Of a DNA stretch of 64,000 nucleotides, positions 35,790 through 48,833 are shown piece by piece. This stretch comes from Trichopria drosophilae (taxonomy: Eukaryota > Arthropoda > Insecta > Hymenoptera > Diapriidae). How positions within the stretch are numbered: the stretch's first letter is position 1; each line of letters begins with the position of its first letter. Position numbers and translations under genes: made by a program. The notes under the pieces are model-generated. The model made no database searches and had not been told where the DNA came from. It was given only the letters and a program-made list of their open reading frames with translations. The DNA lies in contig CM059582.1 of the NCBI GenBank assembly GCA_030407085.1, positions 201,732,001 to 201,796,000 on the forward strand, in the 5' to 3' direction.

Positions 35790-38740
35790 AAAATAGCCGC
35801 ACTTCGTAGTCTATCAAATATAATTATCTTACAAAAATATATTATCACAAAACGTAAAAACTTCGATTTCAATACAGTAATACGATTCGCTCTAACATAA
35901 TTCTGTAATGCGAAAACCACAATGATGAAATATGGATTTTACTTAGAAAAAGGACGTTGCCTGGTAACCATCGTTGATTTTTATTTGATATATTCAACGC
36001 CACGCTCGTGTAACATTTACGTGAATACGAACAAATTGGCGGCAGCATCAAGAGCATTTTACCTTTTTTAGATCGCTTTTTAACATTTTTGACGAAATGA
36101 AAATTTTATCTTCTTATATATCCCGACAGGAGGTAATTATAAATTTTATATTAAAATCTCCTTGTAAGTACTATCTATAAAGGAACGCTATTACTATTTT
36201 ATAATCACGAAAGTTTATTACATTAAAGCGTTATAATAAATTCAAAGAAAGTAATAATAAATTATTTAAATGTTTTTCGAATTCAATGTTAGACATGCAA
36301 GAAATAAAATTTGATTTCGATAAGCATATAAACTATTTAAAGGTATTGCTATATTTAAACTTAAGAATACTTCATAAAAACCATATTAATGGATTTTATA
36401 ATGTTTCACGCATATACTATTATTATTTAGAGGGAAAAATTGAAAAAAAAATAAAATAATTTTTTTCTGGTTAAAATCGAATAGATTCTGTCACAGCAGA
36501 TTTCTATTTGTTGTAATGACATAATTATTCTAAAATACAATAATAATTCGAATTGTACCTTAATTATTTTACATATTCATTTTGTAATTAACACATTATT
36601 TTTAAAATAAACAATTAAATATTCTGTGCTGTAAATAAATATTTACGTCTCTTGTACGTGTTGTCCAAATATTCATACAAATATTATAATAGAAATCTAA
36701 ACACAATGATTCTTTTAATTTGTAAAACAGTCAGAAATCCTAAATATAAAAGATATTTTTTTCGAAAGCTGGACCAAGTCGCCATTTTCGTAAAAAAATT
36801 CAGAATGTTGAAAGGAGAATTCATGACTAAAACCACCATTATCTTGTATATAAATCTAAATCCACAAAACTCCTAACTTTCGCTTTGAAGAATTAAAACA
36901 ATATTTATATTGCGATTATTATACAATATTGCGGCCTCAACGAAAAAAAAAAGATATCAGGAAACTTAAAACCATTTAAAAGAAGAAGAGTTATATATTA
37001 TGATCCCGAGTGTACTTTTTTTGTGAAAATAAACGTACCATCCATACGTAACCTCAAACGTGGACTAAAAGGGTATTTTTTGTACTTTAGAGAAGAGTAT
37101 CTCAAAATCTTGACGTGATAGAGCAATTCTGCGACCAGATTTGGATTCAGCGCATCCAAACCCTTCGGAAAAGTATAGTCCGGGTTCTGAGTAAGTCGGC
37201 CTCATTTTGTTGACCTGTGTCATTAACTTGCATCTCAATGACCTTGAACTTATATTACTCATCTTCAATTTGATGAAATTATCATTGTGATGTCTCTTTA
37301 CTAGAACGTAACATATCGCCATGAAATCGCGACTCGAAGTATCTCGCTCCCGTTCGAAAGGTCAAAGCGCCTCCTAAAAAAATGGCAACTGCTCGCGAAA
37401 TCATCCAGACGTCAGCAGATACGTATCTCCTTCACAGAGAGAAAATGTGACGTTAAATCCAACCAGCCCGTAAAGTCATAGCGGTAAAACGCTCTCGTGC
37501 AAGACGACACTCGTACGCTTTCAGAGCAGAGATGCGTTTACGTGTACACGTGTACGTATATACATGTATACGTAAAGCTCATAGTATGGCCTACATAGGG
37601 TAATCTCGCAGACTTGCGTATTCTCGCGCAGCAAGTTAATGCATTGTGGAAACGAACAGTTTCGCTAATCTATCTTCGTACGCTCGGGTGATAAAGGTAG
37701 TGAATATCGCCAGAAAACGAAGACAGTATTATACAAAGAGATACACCCGATAAAAATAGAAAATGGAGAAAGAAAAAACGAGTGACAGATAGAGTGAATA
37801 AAAAACAAACGAGAAAACAAGAGGGTTAGAAAGTGAGACAGATAGAGGGGGGTTTGGAACTTTTGTTTACGCGAAGGTGAATAAAATACGGTGCACGCAC
37901 ACAGCAGTTCGTAGAACCAAGTGCACATGTACTTTGTTTTATCGCCAGGCCATTCTGCGGAACAGTAAGAGGGGTAAGCGTTTTATCCACGTCGTTCCGA
38001 ATGTTATCGTCCATTTTTTTCGACGGAATTCCTATTTCGGATTTTGCTGCATCGAACCGAGAAATGGCTCCGTATCCCTCTGGTGCCGATGTTACCGCCG
38101 CGTGCACGCTCATAAGCAAACCTTTCAACGAAATAACACCGGGGAAATTGTGGAAACCTCTGAGAATACAAATAATTCCGATCAGTGCGATTACACGGCT
38201 CTCGCATAAAAAAGAGCATATTTCGATTACGCGAAAATGCATCGTCTAAAAAGAAAAAGTTACTACGAATCAACGAGACTGTATCGTTTTTTAGCCTGGC
38301 ATATTGTGATTTTTTTTAACTGTATTGATGTTATTAACGATGTTTTTTAAGCATGAGACGAATTTATTAGATATACATTATACTAGTGCACTGTGGGCTA
38401 GAAGAAATACTAAATATAAAAAAATAAACAAATTCATAAAATTTGACTGCAATTATGGTCTTGGAGAGTTTTGGTATCGTTGAGTCAACTGTAGTAAAAA
38501 ATTCAAAATTAAATATATCAAATAAAATGACTTAAACTTCATGAAACGGAGACTGTTGTGTAAAGATTTTGAGGTTCACTCATTTTAAATCTGGCTTTTT
38601 AAAAAATGTTGGGTTCAATAAACGAAAAACCGAGTTGGTCAAGAAAACCAATTGTGAATTGGTTGGAATTTCTTGGTTGCGAGGATCGATTAATTAGTAT
38701 GGGAACCATTTAATTGGATGGGAATAATGTATTACGTCTC
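35790..38740. other. Noncoding stretch with a GC-richer patch
   Basis: No supported gene. The first part is AT-rich. About 37330-38250 is GC-richer, with overlapping frames on both strands up to 138 codons and no domain. It includes the alternating purine-pyrimidine run listed separately at 37539. Confidence 0.5.
37539..37574. promoter_or_regulatory. 36-bp alternating purine-pyrimidine run with E-box
   Basis: Every base from 37539 to 37574 alternates pyrimidine and purine, in an imperfect palindrome made of ACGTG, TACGTA and ACATGT words, with a canonical E-box CACGTG at 37547-37552. Such runs can adopt Z-DNA, and ACGTG is the core bound by insect bHLH-PAS factors. That it is regulatory is inference from position in a GC-richer patch. 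Confidence 0.35.
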
Positions 38741-38742
38741 TA

Positions 38743-39108
38743 GGGCGGAAATAGAGACATTGCAACGAGGGCGACGAGTGCTTGCAGCGATCTTGTCCTT
38801 GCGAGGGTCGCAATTGTCGCCCGATGCTTGTAATGCGTGTTTTCGCCCGCGATTCGTGCACTATTTTTTATCACATCCGTACAAGAAAAGTCCAACTCAC
38901 CTTTAGGGCGTGTTAAGTGGTCCAAGGCTGTCAAGCACGTTCAAAAGATTGTATTTCGGTGAATGACGGTCAACAGATTGTAAGCGCGAGGAAAAAAATC
39001 ATTTTTCCGAGCGGCAACGCCCATCTTTATCAGACCGGGCGGCAATCGGGCATTTTCCGCCCTCTTTTCCGGGCGGAAAGATGGAATTTTCGTGCTGGTG
39101 TGCCAAAG
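38743..39108. repeat. Structured GGGCGGAAA repeat, copy A
   Basis: The first part (38743-38848) is an inverted repeat: GGGCGGAAA, then GAGGGCGACGA, with inverse partners TGTCGCCCG and TTTCGCCC. Downstream are CACTATTTTTTATCACATCC and a second small hairpin, TTTTCCGCCC with GGGCGGAAA, at about 39052-39080, ending near GTGCTGGTGTGCCAAAGAA. The order of parts matches copy B at 51994-52310. It is GC-rich and noncoding. It could be a nonautonomous element or carry a structured RNA. Confidence 0.5.
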
Positions 39109-39109
39109 A

Positions 39110-39655
39110 ACTAATAAATTGGTTAAATTTAGCTGCCCAACTAATTTATTTGCTTCAGGGGAAAAATAAGTTTGTGCTCAACATAAATCTAGTTAGTCGT
39201 CCCTACTAATTTGTTTACAAGATCTCCGTGCACTAAGCCATTGGTTGGGACAATTAATTAGTTGGCTTTTCCAACCAATTCGTTCTTTTCGTATATGATA
39301 AAGTGATATATGTATATAAAAATCTAAGTAATTGAATGACGTCGTTGCCCAGATTTATTTGTTAAATTATTAGTGCAATGTTAGTATAGTAGTAAAAACT
39401 ATTGTAATAAATTTTAATTAGGTGGAATAAAATTTTACGTTTTGGCGAACATTCGAGTGATCATTTATAAAATTTCCGTTTAAAAAAAAAAACATTTTAA
39501 ATGGAAATTGATGCATTTCTTGAAATAATGAGACAATCAAATTGTCTAACGTGGACTTAAATAAAAATATTAAGGAATCACGAATATCCACATTATCTAG
39601 TTATCAAATTGAAATTAGAAAAGTTAACTGTATTTATAAGAAATAAATTATTTTA
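39110..39655. other. AT-rich noncoding stretch
   Basis: No gene or repeat is recognised. Confidence 0.5.
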
Positions 39656-39659
39656 GTTG

Positions 39660-40080
39660 TATTATAGATTTCCGGTGATTTAGATAGTTGAAATCTGATG
39701 CGAATAACATTTTCTATTCCTTTTATTTTATTGTTTTTTTTTATGGCTAGTATTTTAGAGTTGTCATAAAAACCGAATGACCGGTTTTAATTCGAAGGAC
39801 TGTGAGACTTATGTATATCTCATTTCCTTCACTGTTTTTCTTGTGTTCTTTTAATCTGATCTGTAAAACTCGGCTAGATTCATCAAGGTATACTTTATCA
39901 CAGTGTAGAAATGGAATTTCATATATTATATTACTATTAAATAATATCAAAAGTAATATCAGTGGGTCTTTGTATGTTTTAATTTCACGTATTATAGTTT
40001 TAAGAGTAGGTTTAGTTGTTTTGTTTAGGTATGATGGTCTTTTTAAATTAACACGATACTTTTTGTAAATTAATATTTCC
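39660..40080 (-). pseudogene. Penelope-like retroelement remnant (GIY-YIG endonuclease end)
   Basis: On the minus strand, 39950-39747 reads through NIIYEIPFLHCDKVY, then SSRVLQIRLKEHKKN and, further on, RIKTGHSVF. This is the pattern of the C-terminal GIY-YIG endonuclease of Penelope-like elements (IYEIPCxxCDKVYIGET, then R and EH, then TGH). The first Cys of the metal-binding pair is Phe and the YIG glycine is Asp, so it is inactive. Upstream (to about 40080) another frame gives SYLNKTTKPTLKTIIREIK, which fits the linker before the domain. Downstream (to about 39660) a frame change gives DNSKILAIKKNNKIKGIENV. No reverse transcriptase part remains. Confidence 0.7.
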
Positions 40081-43000
40081 CAATTGGAAATGTAATGGAA
40101 ATAATTGGTTGTAACAAAAAGTGCAAAAAATTATCCAAGATTAGAAGAGGAATATTGTTTTTGCCTAAAGTTACATGAAGCTTTAGACAAACGTTATTAT
40201 AGTGACGTACAACTTCTGTATACTGAAGGAAATGAAGGCACCAATAGCTGCACAAACTTTTCTATATAGTTTTTATAAGCAATCATTTTACTAAAAATGA
40301 CTAAAAGACAAAAACGCTGATAAATATAAAATTATATATCAATTACCTATTAACCAAACGAGAGATTTTTCGAAATTTTGCATTGACTTTCAAAACATAT
40401 GTCTATCAGCTGCACAATAATTGGATTCGTTTAAAAGTTCATGCTGTCATTGATTCTTTCGTTTCTATCAGCATACATGTGATTTTAATGACATTTATTA
40501 GAGGTTAGAGTAGGTTTTAGACCCGTTATAAACTTTATATAATCAATTTTCCTATCAGGAATGGAACTCGAAAATCAACAAAAAAATATACATCTCGAGG
40601 AGATATAATATTTACAGTATGGTTGAACTAAGAATATATAAATCCTCCATCCTATATATTATTGTGATTCACAGATAACAGTCTGTGTCGATATATTCGT
40701 TTTCTTTTCTGATCAATTATAAAAAATACGTGCTGCTTAATTAGCCTTCCTCATTAAGCCTTCGTAGATGTTACTTTGATGAGATCAAAACCGAATTTTT
40801 CCACAAAAAGTATTATCTACCAAGAAAATAATCATTCTTTTTTAATGAATAGTTACATTCGTTTTTAGGGTGTCAAATTAGTATAATTTTACACCCACGT
40901 ACGGCATTCTTTTATTATATTAAATTTTTATTTTATTAGATTAATATTAGAATTCTTAAAAATACCGTAGAGTTAATTTTTTTGCTGTTATTAATATCAT
41001 TATATTATGGATATCCATTTAATCAATAAACGATTTATTCTTAATTTATTTACAAAATTATTAAAGATATTTGTAGAATTAATTCCTCCGTCATTTTTTA
41101 TGCTATTGAATATGAAAAAGTTATTAAAAATTCCAATTTTTTAAAAGAGGAGATATAAATGTTGTCCCTATCATGGATCAATACATGCATCGATATTTTT
41201 CTTCCAGCACGATCAAACGAATGTTGAAGAAATTGAAATATTGTTCAAATGCAGTTGGATGCGTCATTAAACTTATCAAGCAATATTTCATAAAGAATCC
41301 GTGGTAAACTTATGGTTGGAAATTCACGTTTATTTGAAAGATCTAATCGAATTTAGCGTCACTCGAGAAAACTAGTTAAACATCGGGTGTAATCCTGCAA
41401 AACTTAGATAGAAATTAGTTTCTGATTGAACATGACTGCCGTATAAGGTAGCTCGTATACTCTCTCGAAAGAGAATCCGACAACTTATCTCGTAAAATAT
41501 CCTATATTCGCTAATAAAAAATAAAAGGTAATTCAATATTTTATTTTCATTGTCGACTGTTTTTTCGACATTGTTGAAGAATGGAAACTTTTATTATAAG
41601 TATTATCACTTTTATAAGTTTCAAGATTGAAATTCAAATATAAGATAAAAATAGACTTAAGCTTGGTTGTTTATATACAAAGAGAGACAAAGCTAATAAG
41701 CTAAAACTCATTTAATAAAAAACTTACACTACACATTGTAATCATCATCAATAACTGATTTTTTATTGACAGATCCAATTCAAGATATGACAAAAAAGAT
41801 GACTTTTATTAAATAATAGGATTCCCAAACTGATCTTATTCATCTATAATTAAATGGTAAACTGCACTCTGAAAATATCTCTCTTTCGAGAGATCATTTT
41901 ATAGAAATAAACGTAAATTCAATGGAAGTCTCGGCTTACCCCATTTGTGTATTCCTAATATTTATATGTAGCTTTAATTTTCGCAAGTCGTTCATTTGTT
42001 TCATATTCATAATTGATATTTTTTATCAAAATGTTTTAAATTGATAATAATGTACAGTTGTAATATACGAAATATGAATATTCTGCTACTGTTGATGATA
42101 TTCAGGTGTAATAGAGAAAATTACTGTTACAGATGGCGATGAAGTAGAAGACGCAATCAGCCTTTCTCGCAAGTGATCGATCTTCGCTAGTAACTGATTA
42201 TGAGATGTTCATAAATTTAACACCATGACACATGATAAATTTAATTTTACGAGTGAAATATTAAAAAGTATGTCTGCTTTTTTGACAATCGGTTGACAAA
42301 CTAATAAATACTGATAAAATAAATGATATTCCACTTACTCTCTGATGTACTAGAGCTTTTATGAATGGGTTTAATGGAAGTTTTATATAAGGCTCCTGAT
42401 TACAGACAACATATTTTTTCAGTAGAATTTAAGAAAATGGTTAAATTAAAATAAATTAATACCTGAGTACTCCACATCCTTCCCATTAGTACCTTCCTTT
42501 TCTTTTTGTACCAATTGGGAATATTGATTTTCATCGACTCCTCCAGCATGTACGTTGAGAAGCATATAAAGGACATCAATTCATAGATATATTAATCTTG
42601 TCGTACAATCGAGCTCGCTCGCACTAACATCCCGAGTTAGGCCGATGACTAATGGCGGTTTGGGAATTACAAAATGAAGGTTTAATAAGATACGATCCAA
42701 ATTGGGCACCGCCGACGCATTCCCAGTAGTAATTAACGAATTCAATTTTAATCGGCAATTCAATCCGTTGTTCGTGGCGCAGCATGCGTCGTTGCTGCAA
42801 ACTTTCCGGAGATAATCGTTAAATTAGAACGTAAAACTGATTACAGCACCGTTTTACGACCTAATTATTTGCTCGACGCGTTGTTCGGGTGCTCTTCTCG
42901 CATTTCTAACAATTTGCAACATCCGGAGTAAAAGCCTCTTTATATCAGATTTAGTTACCCTCTTTAATTTAAAAATTCGAAAAAGTGTTACATTCGCGAG

Positions 43001-44420
43001 TAACAATTATCCCTGAGGAAATTAGTCTAATGATGTCTTGCAATAATGTACTTTGGCATAATGGAGATTGTTTAGCTTAATGACTCTTTCAACATTTGAT
43101 ACCGTACGTTACATACGCAAAACAATTTCGGAGTTGCATCTGCACAATTCCCTATTGAAATTGTCAATGTTACAAATGCACTGACGCGGATTTGGATAAT
43201 GCTTGAACGCCTTGCGACTCCATTAATAAATGAGGAATCAAGTTGAAATAATAAGTATTAGATCGACAAATTGGAGGAGATAATTTTCGTATCTATTGAT
43301 AACCGTAAAAATGTGACTTTTAGTTCAAGTGATAGTAAGTGGTTTCTGTAAAATAGTAAGTTTATATTTTAACGACTTGATACATGTTATTTAAATTTCT
43401 GCTAGTGATTAAAAAAATATTCAGTCAGACAATTAAGAAAACATCTTCTACGTCTCGGTCTCACATATGAACCCACTTAAGAATTTATTTCTAATGGCAT
43501 AAATGCAACAAAAATAAAGACATAAATGCACACAATCTAATAGTAACGTGAATTTTAGTAACACTCTATAAACTTGAATTAATCAAAAACGACTTATCTA
43601 AAGCGAAAAGTGGGTTACCATCAATCAGCAAGTTTTTTACTGACAAATAGGAGGAAAATACTAATTCATTAGTAAAATTCTACTAATCTACAAGTAGATA
43701 TTGACTTTTTTATTTCAGTAGTTTATAGAATTAGTAATAAAGTAATAAAATTTAACTTTATATTAGCAAAAATGATTGCTAATTCATTTCGCGACTCACT
43801 TTTCATTGTCTTATTGATAGTTTTTAACTAATTCAGATTTAGAGAGGCACATCAATTATCAATAAACAGCTTATTTTAACCTCTTATTAAGGTCTATTTC
43901 AATTAAATTTTCGATGTTTTTTTTAAATGTTTGCAACGAATTCGAAAAATTGAACATTTTTATGTCCCAAAGTTATGGCGGTTTGAATGTGTATTAACTA
44001 TTTTTGTAATAGCAACAATAGAAAGTAAAAATATAATATATAAATAGGCACAAGGATATGCCTTGTATTATATTTTTAAAACCAAATATTATTAAGTTTT
44101 AAAAATATTTCGATCGTTTAACAGCGAAGAATAAGTTCTGAAAATCGAACACGACATTTTTCTGACATTTTTCATAAATATTTTACAAAATGAACGAATG
44201 ATAAGAACTATTCACACTTTCTATAAATACTTTTAAAATGTTCTTATCAAGAGTCAAAAGTTAGTTTACTTATTATAATAAATAAACAAAATGCATAATA
44301 TATTCAACATTTAGATTGCTTCTTTAAGTTAAAACTTGCCGATGTGATCGACGAAACTTCTAATCACTATTCGTAATATTATTTCTGATCTAAAATGTGT
44401 ACATTAGTGAGAAAGTGATT
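40081..44420. other. AT-rich noncoding stretch
   Basis: No gene is recognised across this long interval. Small hairpins such as ATCTCTCTTTCGAGAGAT near 41876 occur but do not stand out. A slightly GC-richer patch lies at about 42580-42920. Confidence 0.6.
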
Positions 44421-44422
44421 TA

Positions 44423-44684
44423 CAGTAGACGCTCGATATAAGAACCATCGCTATAAGAACCGATCGGTATAAGAACACTTTTTTGATCATTACAGTGCCC
44501 ATGAACATTCGAGATGTATCCCCTCCATACACTTTTTGCTGGTATGAACCGTTCCGCGCATTCCGTCGAGTCCACCTATACATACAAGAGAAGGGGAAGC
44601 ATCAATTCCCCTCCAATGGTTGTTATATCGGCGCTTGGCGGGGAAGCTCAGAACGGACGTAGTTCTTATATCGAGCGTTTACTG
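44423..44684. mobile_element. pogo-like MITE, 262 bp
   Basis: The ends are CAGTAGACGCTCGATATAAG and, inverted from the right, CAGTAAACGCTCGATATAAG, continuing with GAAC for about 24 matches in 25. TA is present on both outer sides. The left end also has two further direct copies of TATAAGAAC inside. The interior is GC-richer and noncoding. The CGCTCGATATAA terminal repeat is characteristic of pogo/Tigger-type elements. Confidence 0.88.
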
Positions 44685-44689
44685 TATTG

Positions 44690-45699
44690 GCATTTTTAAC
44701 CTATTTTATGGCTATAGCAAGAGAAATTTATTCATTTTAGGTGAAAGAGCCTCAGAGATGAATTATAGAGCTTGAAAGTGACTTTGAAATTAGCGTAATT
44801 AAGATAACTTCAAAAAAAGACAAGTAATTGCAAAAATCTTTATTTTTACAAAGAAGAAAATCGGTTATAAAAATAATATGAGATTACAATTTTGTTCAGT
44901 TTTAGATGATATTTCTAGAAAAAATATTAACTTTTATATTTTGGAATTTTGGATTTCTCTCTTCAACATCAATACATACACAGGATATTTTCTCAATTTC
45001 AACAGAATCTCTTTCTCTTTCAGATAAAAAAATAACAGTAGTAATAAAATGTCCAACTGCGTTAAAAAGTATGAAAACCATCAAGAAGAAATTTTTCAAT
45101 AATTCCTCTTTTCGCTTTTATGATGTGTTCTCTTTAAATAGTATGATATTGTAATAATTCAATATCTTCAGTACATTATGTAATTATAATATTCTGTTGA
45201 CGTCGGCGTTAACATTACCCAAGATATACCGAGTGGTGGTCGTTCGATAATAATTATTATGAGAAAGGAAATAAATAATCAATAAGCTGTTAATATCGGT
45301 TTTGCCATTATTCAATTTGGTCCAAATAACGCTAAATGCGTACGAAATGTTAAAAAGCACATTTTTTCAATATATTTCATCCGGCCATTTACTAATAAAA
45401 AAGCAATTCGGAAAATTTACTAAAATTTAATTTAAAACAGGCCTGTGTTTTAAGATATCAAAAATGACCATTTGAAAGATTTATATTTTTATTTTTAGCG
45501 GTTATTGATTATAAAAACGACCTGCTTTTGATAAAATTACATGTTATTAAAAGTGTCATTGTAGTAAATATAATTTTTGGAATACCCTTACACCCTTGTC
45601 TTTGAGTTCAACTTGAGTCAATTTACAATAATTATTACCGCAAAAGAAAAATGAAATATCTAAATGTCGGAATTAATATTCTGGCTAACAAAACGATTG
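44690..45699. other. AT-rich noncoding stretch
   Basis: No gene or repeat is recognised. Confidence 0.55.
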
Positions 45700-45825
45700 T
45701 GTACATTTTCTTATAGTTTATCGTATATAGTTTTTTAGTTTTAATTTAGAAATGGAAATTTTTGGTATTTGTCGGTCCTATATAAACAATATTTTGAGTC
45801 AAAGGTAAATAAATAAATAAATAAA
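45700..45825 (+). mobile_element. Possible retroelement 3' end with TAAA tail
   Basis: A segment ending TTTTGAGTCAAAGG is closed by five TAAA units (45806-45825). A unique 3' region closed by a short tandem tail is the habit of several non-LTR retrotransposon clades and their SINEs. No coding part is preserved and the 5' border is not visible, so a plain microsatellite is the alternative. Confidence 0.35.
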
Positions 45826-45829
45826 CGGA

Positions 45830-48800
45830 CGTAACAGAAATATCAGTTCATTATTTATTTATCTTTTATTTTTATAGTATATTTTTCAGGTTTATAGTAT
45901 TGACGATTTTGTAAAAATATTACTTTTTCGTCGTACGGGGTTGTAAAAACCGATTTTACGCCTCCAATTCCATGCGTAATTCTACTCTTAGGAAAATTAT
46001 ATAGATAACGTTCAAGTTTCCTATTTTTTCGCGTTTCAATTTGTTGTTTTTACCACGAATTTTAATCGCATCGAATTCGTTGAGAAGATCTGGAATGAAA
46101 TATAAAATGAAAATCGTTTCCAGAAGTTTCATATTACAAAATAAAAAAAAATTAAACGATGCTTACGAGTATTGATTTTTGGCATCTAGATGGAGGTTGT
46201 TAAACTGATAGTTTCGATTGGGATATCAAGTTTACAAATAGAGAAAAAGTTCATTATTTGATTAATATGACTGTTACTACTTATATCATAAATTCATATG
46301 AGTAGTAATAGCCCGCACCTAAGAACAAAACACATGATGACTGTTACTACTTAGATTACTGAATTTCCCCATCATAATCTACGATTACAATTTTTTAAAC
46401 TCTTCCAAGTTGTAGAATTAGCGAATTACCTGTTTTGTTAGCTTTCATCACGCTCTACCCTATTTTATCAGTTGCAAAGGTTTATGTGGCAAATCACTTA
46501 TGATCCTTTCTCCGAAAGTTCATATTAAAAGAAATATTTGTAAACCAAACAAAAATGTTAAATCCTTTCATTTTTGACATCCAAGTTCAACGCCTGAATA
46601 CAAAAATAAAGGACCAAGAGAAATTTGCCACACTAATTAAATCATTCCAGAATTTACTACATTTACTAAATTAAAGGAAAGAAATACCAAATAAATTCGC
46701 TGATAAAACAGGGTTTCGACACTCTTGACAGAGGGTTTCTCATCGCAAGAACCAAAGACAAGTTCGGTATATTTTTCTGCTCGTCTCCGAAATATATATG
46801 CCGTATACCTTAAATCCCTGGTGACACGTTAAAAAGCCCGATTTCATACTTCTTGTCTCCAAAAGTTTGGCGTTATCAAACGGCTCTCTGCCTGACAAAT
46901 CGTCGCTCCGAGGGACGTACACGATTTCATCCGTTCAATCCCCTCACGCTTGTTCTCCTCTCCCATCTTTCTCTATCAAAATTTCTTACTTTCTTACGTG
47001 TCTTTTTCAGCACTTGCAGAAAAAAACGTCGCGACCACGTCCAGGATTAAATTAATTAAGCTTGATTATCTCAGCGGGCGTAAAACTTCGATATTCCTTC
47101 GCTGCAGAATTTTTTTCGGTCAAGCATAGAATGTGCGACCCCTAACTTCTGACCCCTTTTAGATGGTTCTTCGACTTTTAATTCTCTTAGGTGAACTTCG
47201 GCGAGTCCTAAGATGTCAGCTTATTACTGAGAAGCTTGGTGTTAAGACCTCCCCACGCTCTCACATATTTTCGCAGAATGCGTCAATTTTCATTTCAAAC
47301 TTTTTCCGCTGCTGAGAAGAACCGAGCCCTTCAGTGTTCAACTAACTCCCATATGACTATACCGCTGGATGTGTCTGGTGGTGGTGTTCCCCGGCGTCTA
47401 CATCTGCATCCCTAGCTTTTCCCCTTTTCTGTTTCCATGCAATCCTGTCTGTAAAAACACTTTGGGATAATTTAGGTTTATATAGTTTCTCGATGACTTG
47501 TAGTCTCATATTTTTGGAAATGGGATATAAACAACCAACGAGTCTTTGCTCTGATTCAATTGGTATCTAAGAAAGGGCCTAAGAATCAAACTTTTTTAAA
47601 AATAATTAATAATTTGATGAACATCAATAGGGCTCCAGTTTTCAAAATAGTTTTACCGATTTCATTCCCTGCACAACTTGTTAACTCGATGCAAAAAAGT
47701 TTCTGGCCGCCTGTCGCTGTGTAGAACTTTATAGAGATTGCGGCGCCCGACCAAACTTCGACCGATTCCCTGCTTGTGACACCTGCACGGTATTTCTTGT
47801 AACGAACTCCCAACCCCGTAGCTGAGCCAGCGAAAACCTACCACACGTGTGTAAGACTCGATCGCGTCGTCTGCAACTCACATCGACCGTTTACCACAAG
47901 CTAAGAAAACTCGAGTAATCAGCAAGCCAATTCAAGTCTACGAGGAATGAAACTTAAAAATCGACCACGAGCAATTTTAAGGAACCAAAATAAATTAGAA
48001 ACTATAACCGGAAATAAAACTCAAATTTTATTTCACTTTATGTCAATCATATCTTCCCATATAGTTTTTTTCCTGCATTTTTATGACACCGTTTCGCTAT
48101 GTATGATTTTTCTCTTCTGGAGACAAGACAAGATTGAATGGCAACGACAAAGAGAATCCCATACCTGGACCGAATTTTATGTCAATATACGCACATTGTG
48201 TATTGTTCTCCCCTATTGCAATGTTTCAAATACGAGCCCCAGTACACCACTCGGGATTCGTAGATCAATCCTCGTATTTTACATGTACGAGCGTCGTACG
48301 AGTCTATGTGTCACCTCTACCACAGAGCAGTTAGATTAGAGCGACCATTCGAAGTAGACGCGAGACTGAGATTTCGATCTCTAATTAACTGTATTCAAAT
48401 GAACACGTTACCTCGAATCTACTGGCGTGACCTATGAATGGATGGCGACTGCTCGTATGCGTCGTTACTGGCCGTCCATTCCATTATTCGTCCCTCGATA
48501 ACTAGAGGACATGGTTTTACACATCTGCGATAGTTCACACGTAGATTCATTTATCGTTTCTCTATCTCGACTACCAGTTATTGTTCTCGTATATAGGCGA
48601 CATTACACCAATTTCACACTCCAAATCTTGTACAAACCCGTAAATGTTGTTTTACTCTCAAAAAACAGGTTTCTTGAGATATTTAGAGGATATGATAATA
48701 AAACAGGATGACATGTAATAGGACATGGTCAAAACTGTGCAGATTAGTGGAAGTAAATTGAATGCTGGAATGAAAATAAAGTTTTTACTGGAAATGGTAT

Positions 48801-48833
48801 CGTTTTCTTTTATACTGAACTAAGTATCTTCTA
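45830..48833. other. Noncoding stretch with a GC-richer patch
   Basis: No supported gene. A 17-bp direct repeat (ATGACTGTTACTACTTA) occurs at 46267 and 46337. About 46740-48500 is GC-richer and holds frames up to 130 codons without a domain. A GATTTTACGCC copy of the motif seen at 13425 lies near 45950. Confidence 0.5.

Noticed and set aside
37826..38242. 138-codon minus-strand frame with overlapping plus-strand frames
   Set aside because: Three frames are open over the same GC-richer stretch, with no domain in any, which points to composition and not coding.
47947..48339. 130-codon plus-strand frame
   Set aside because: No domain is recognisable and it mixes a hydrophobic T-rich part with unrelated sequence.
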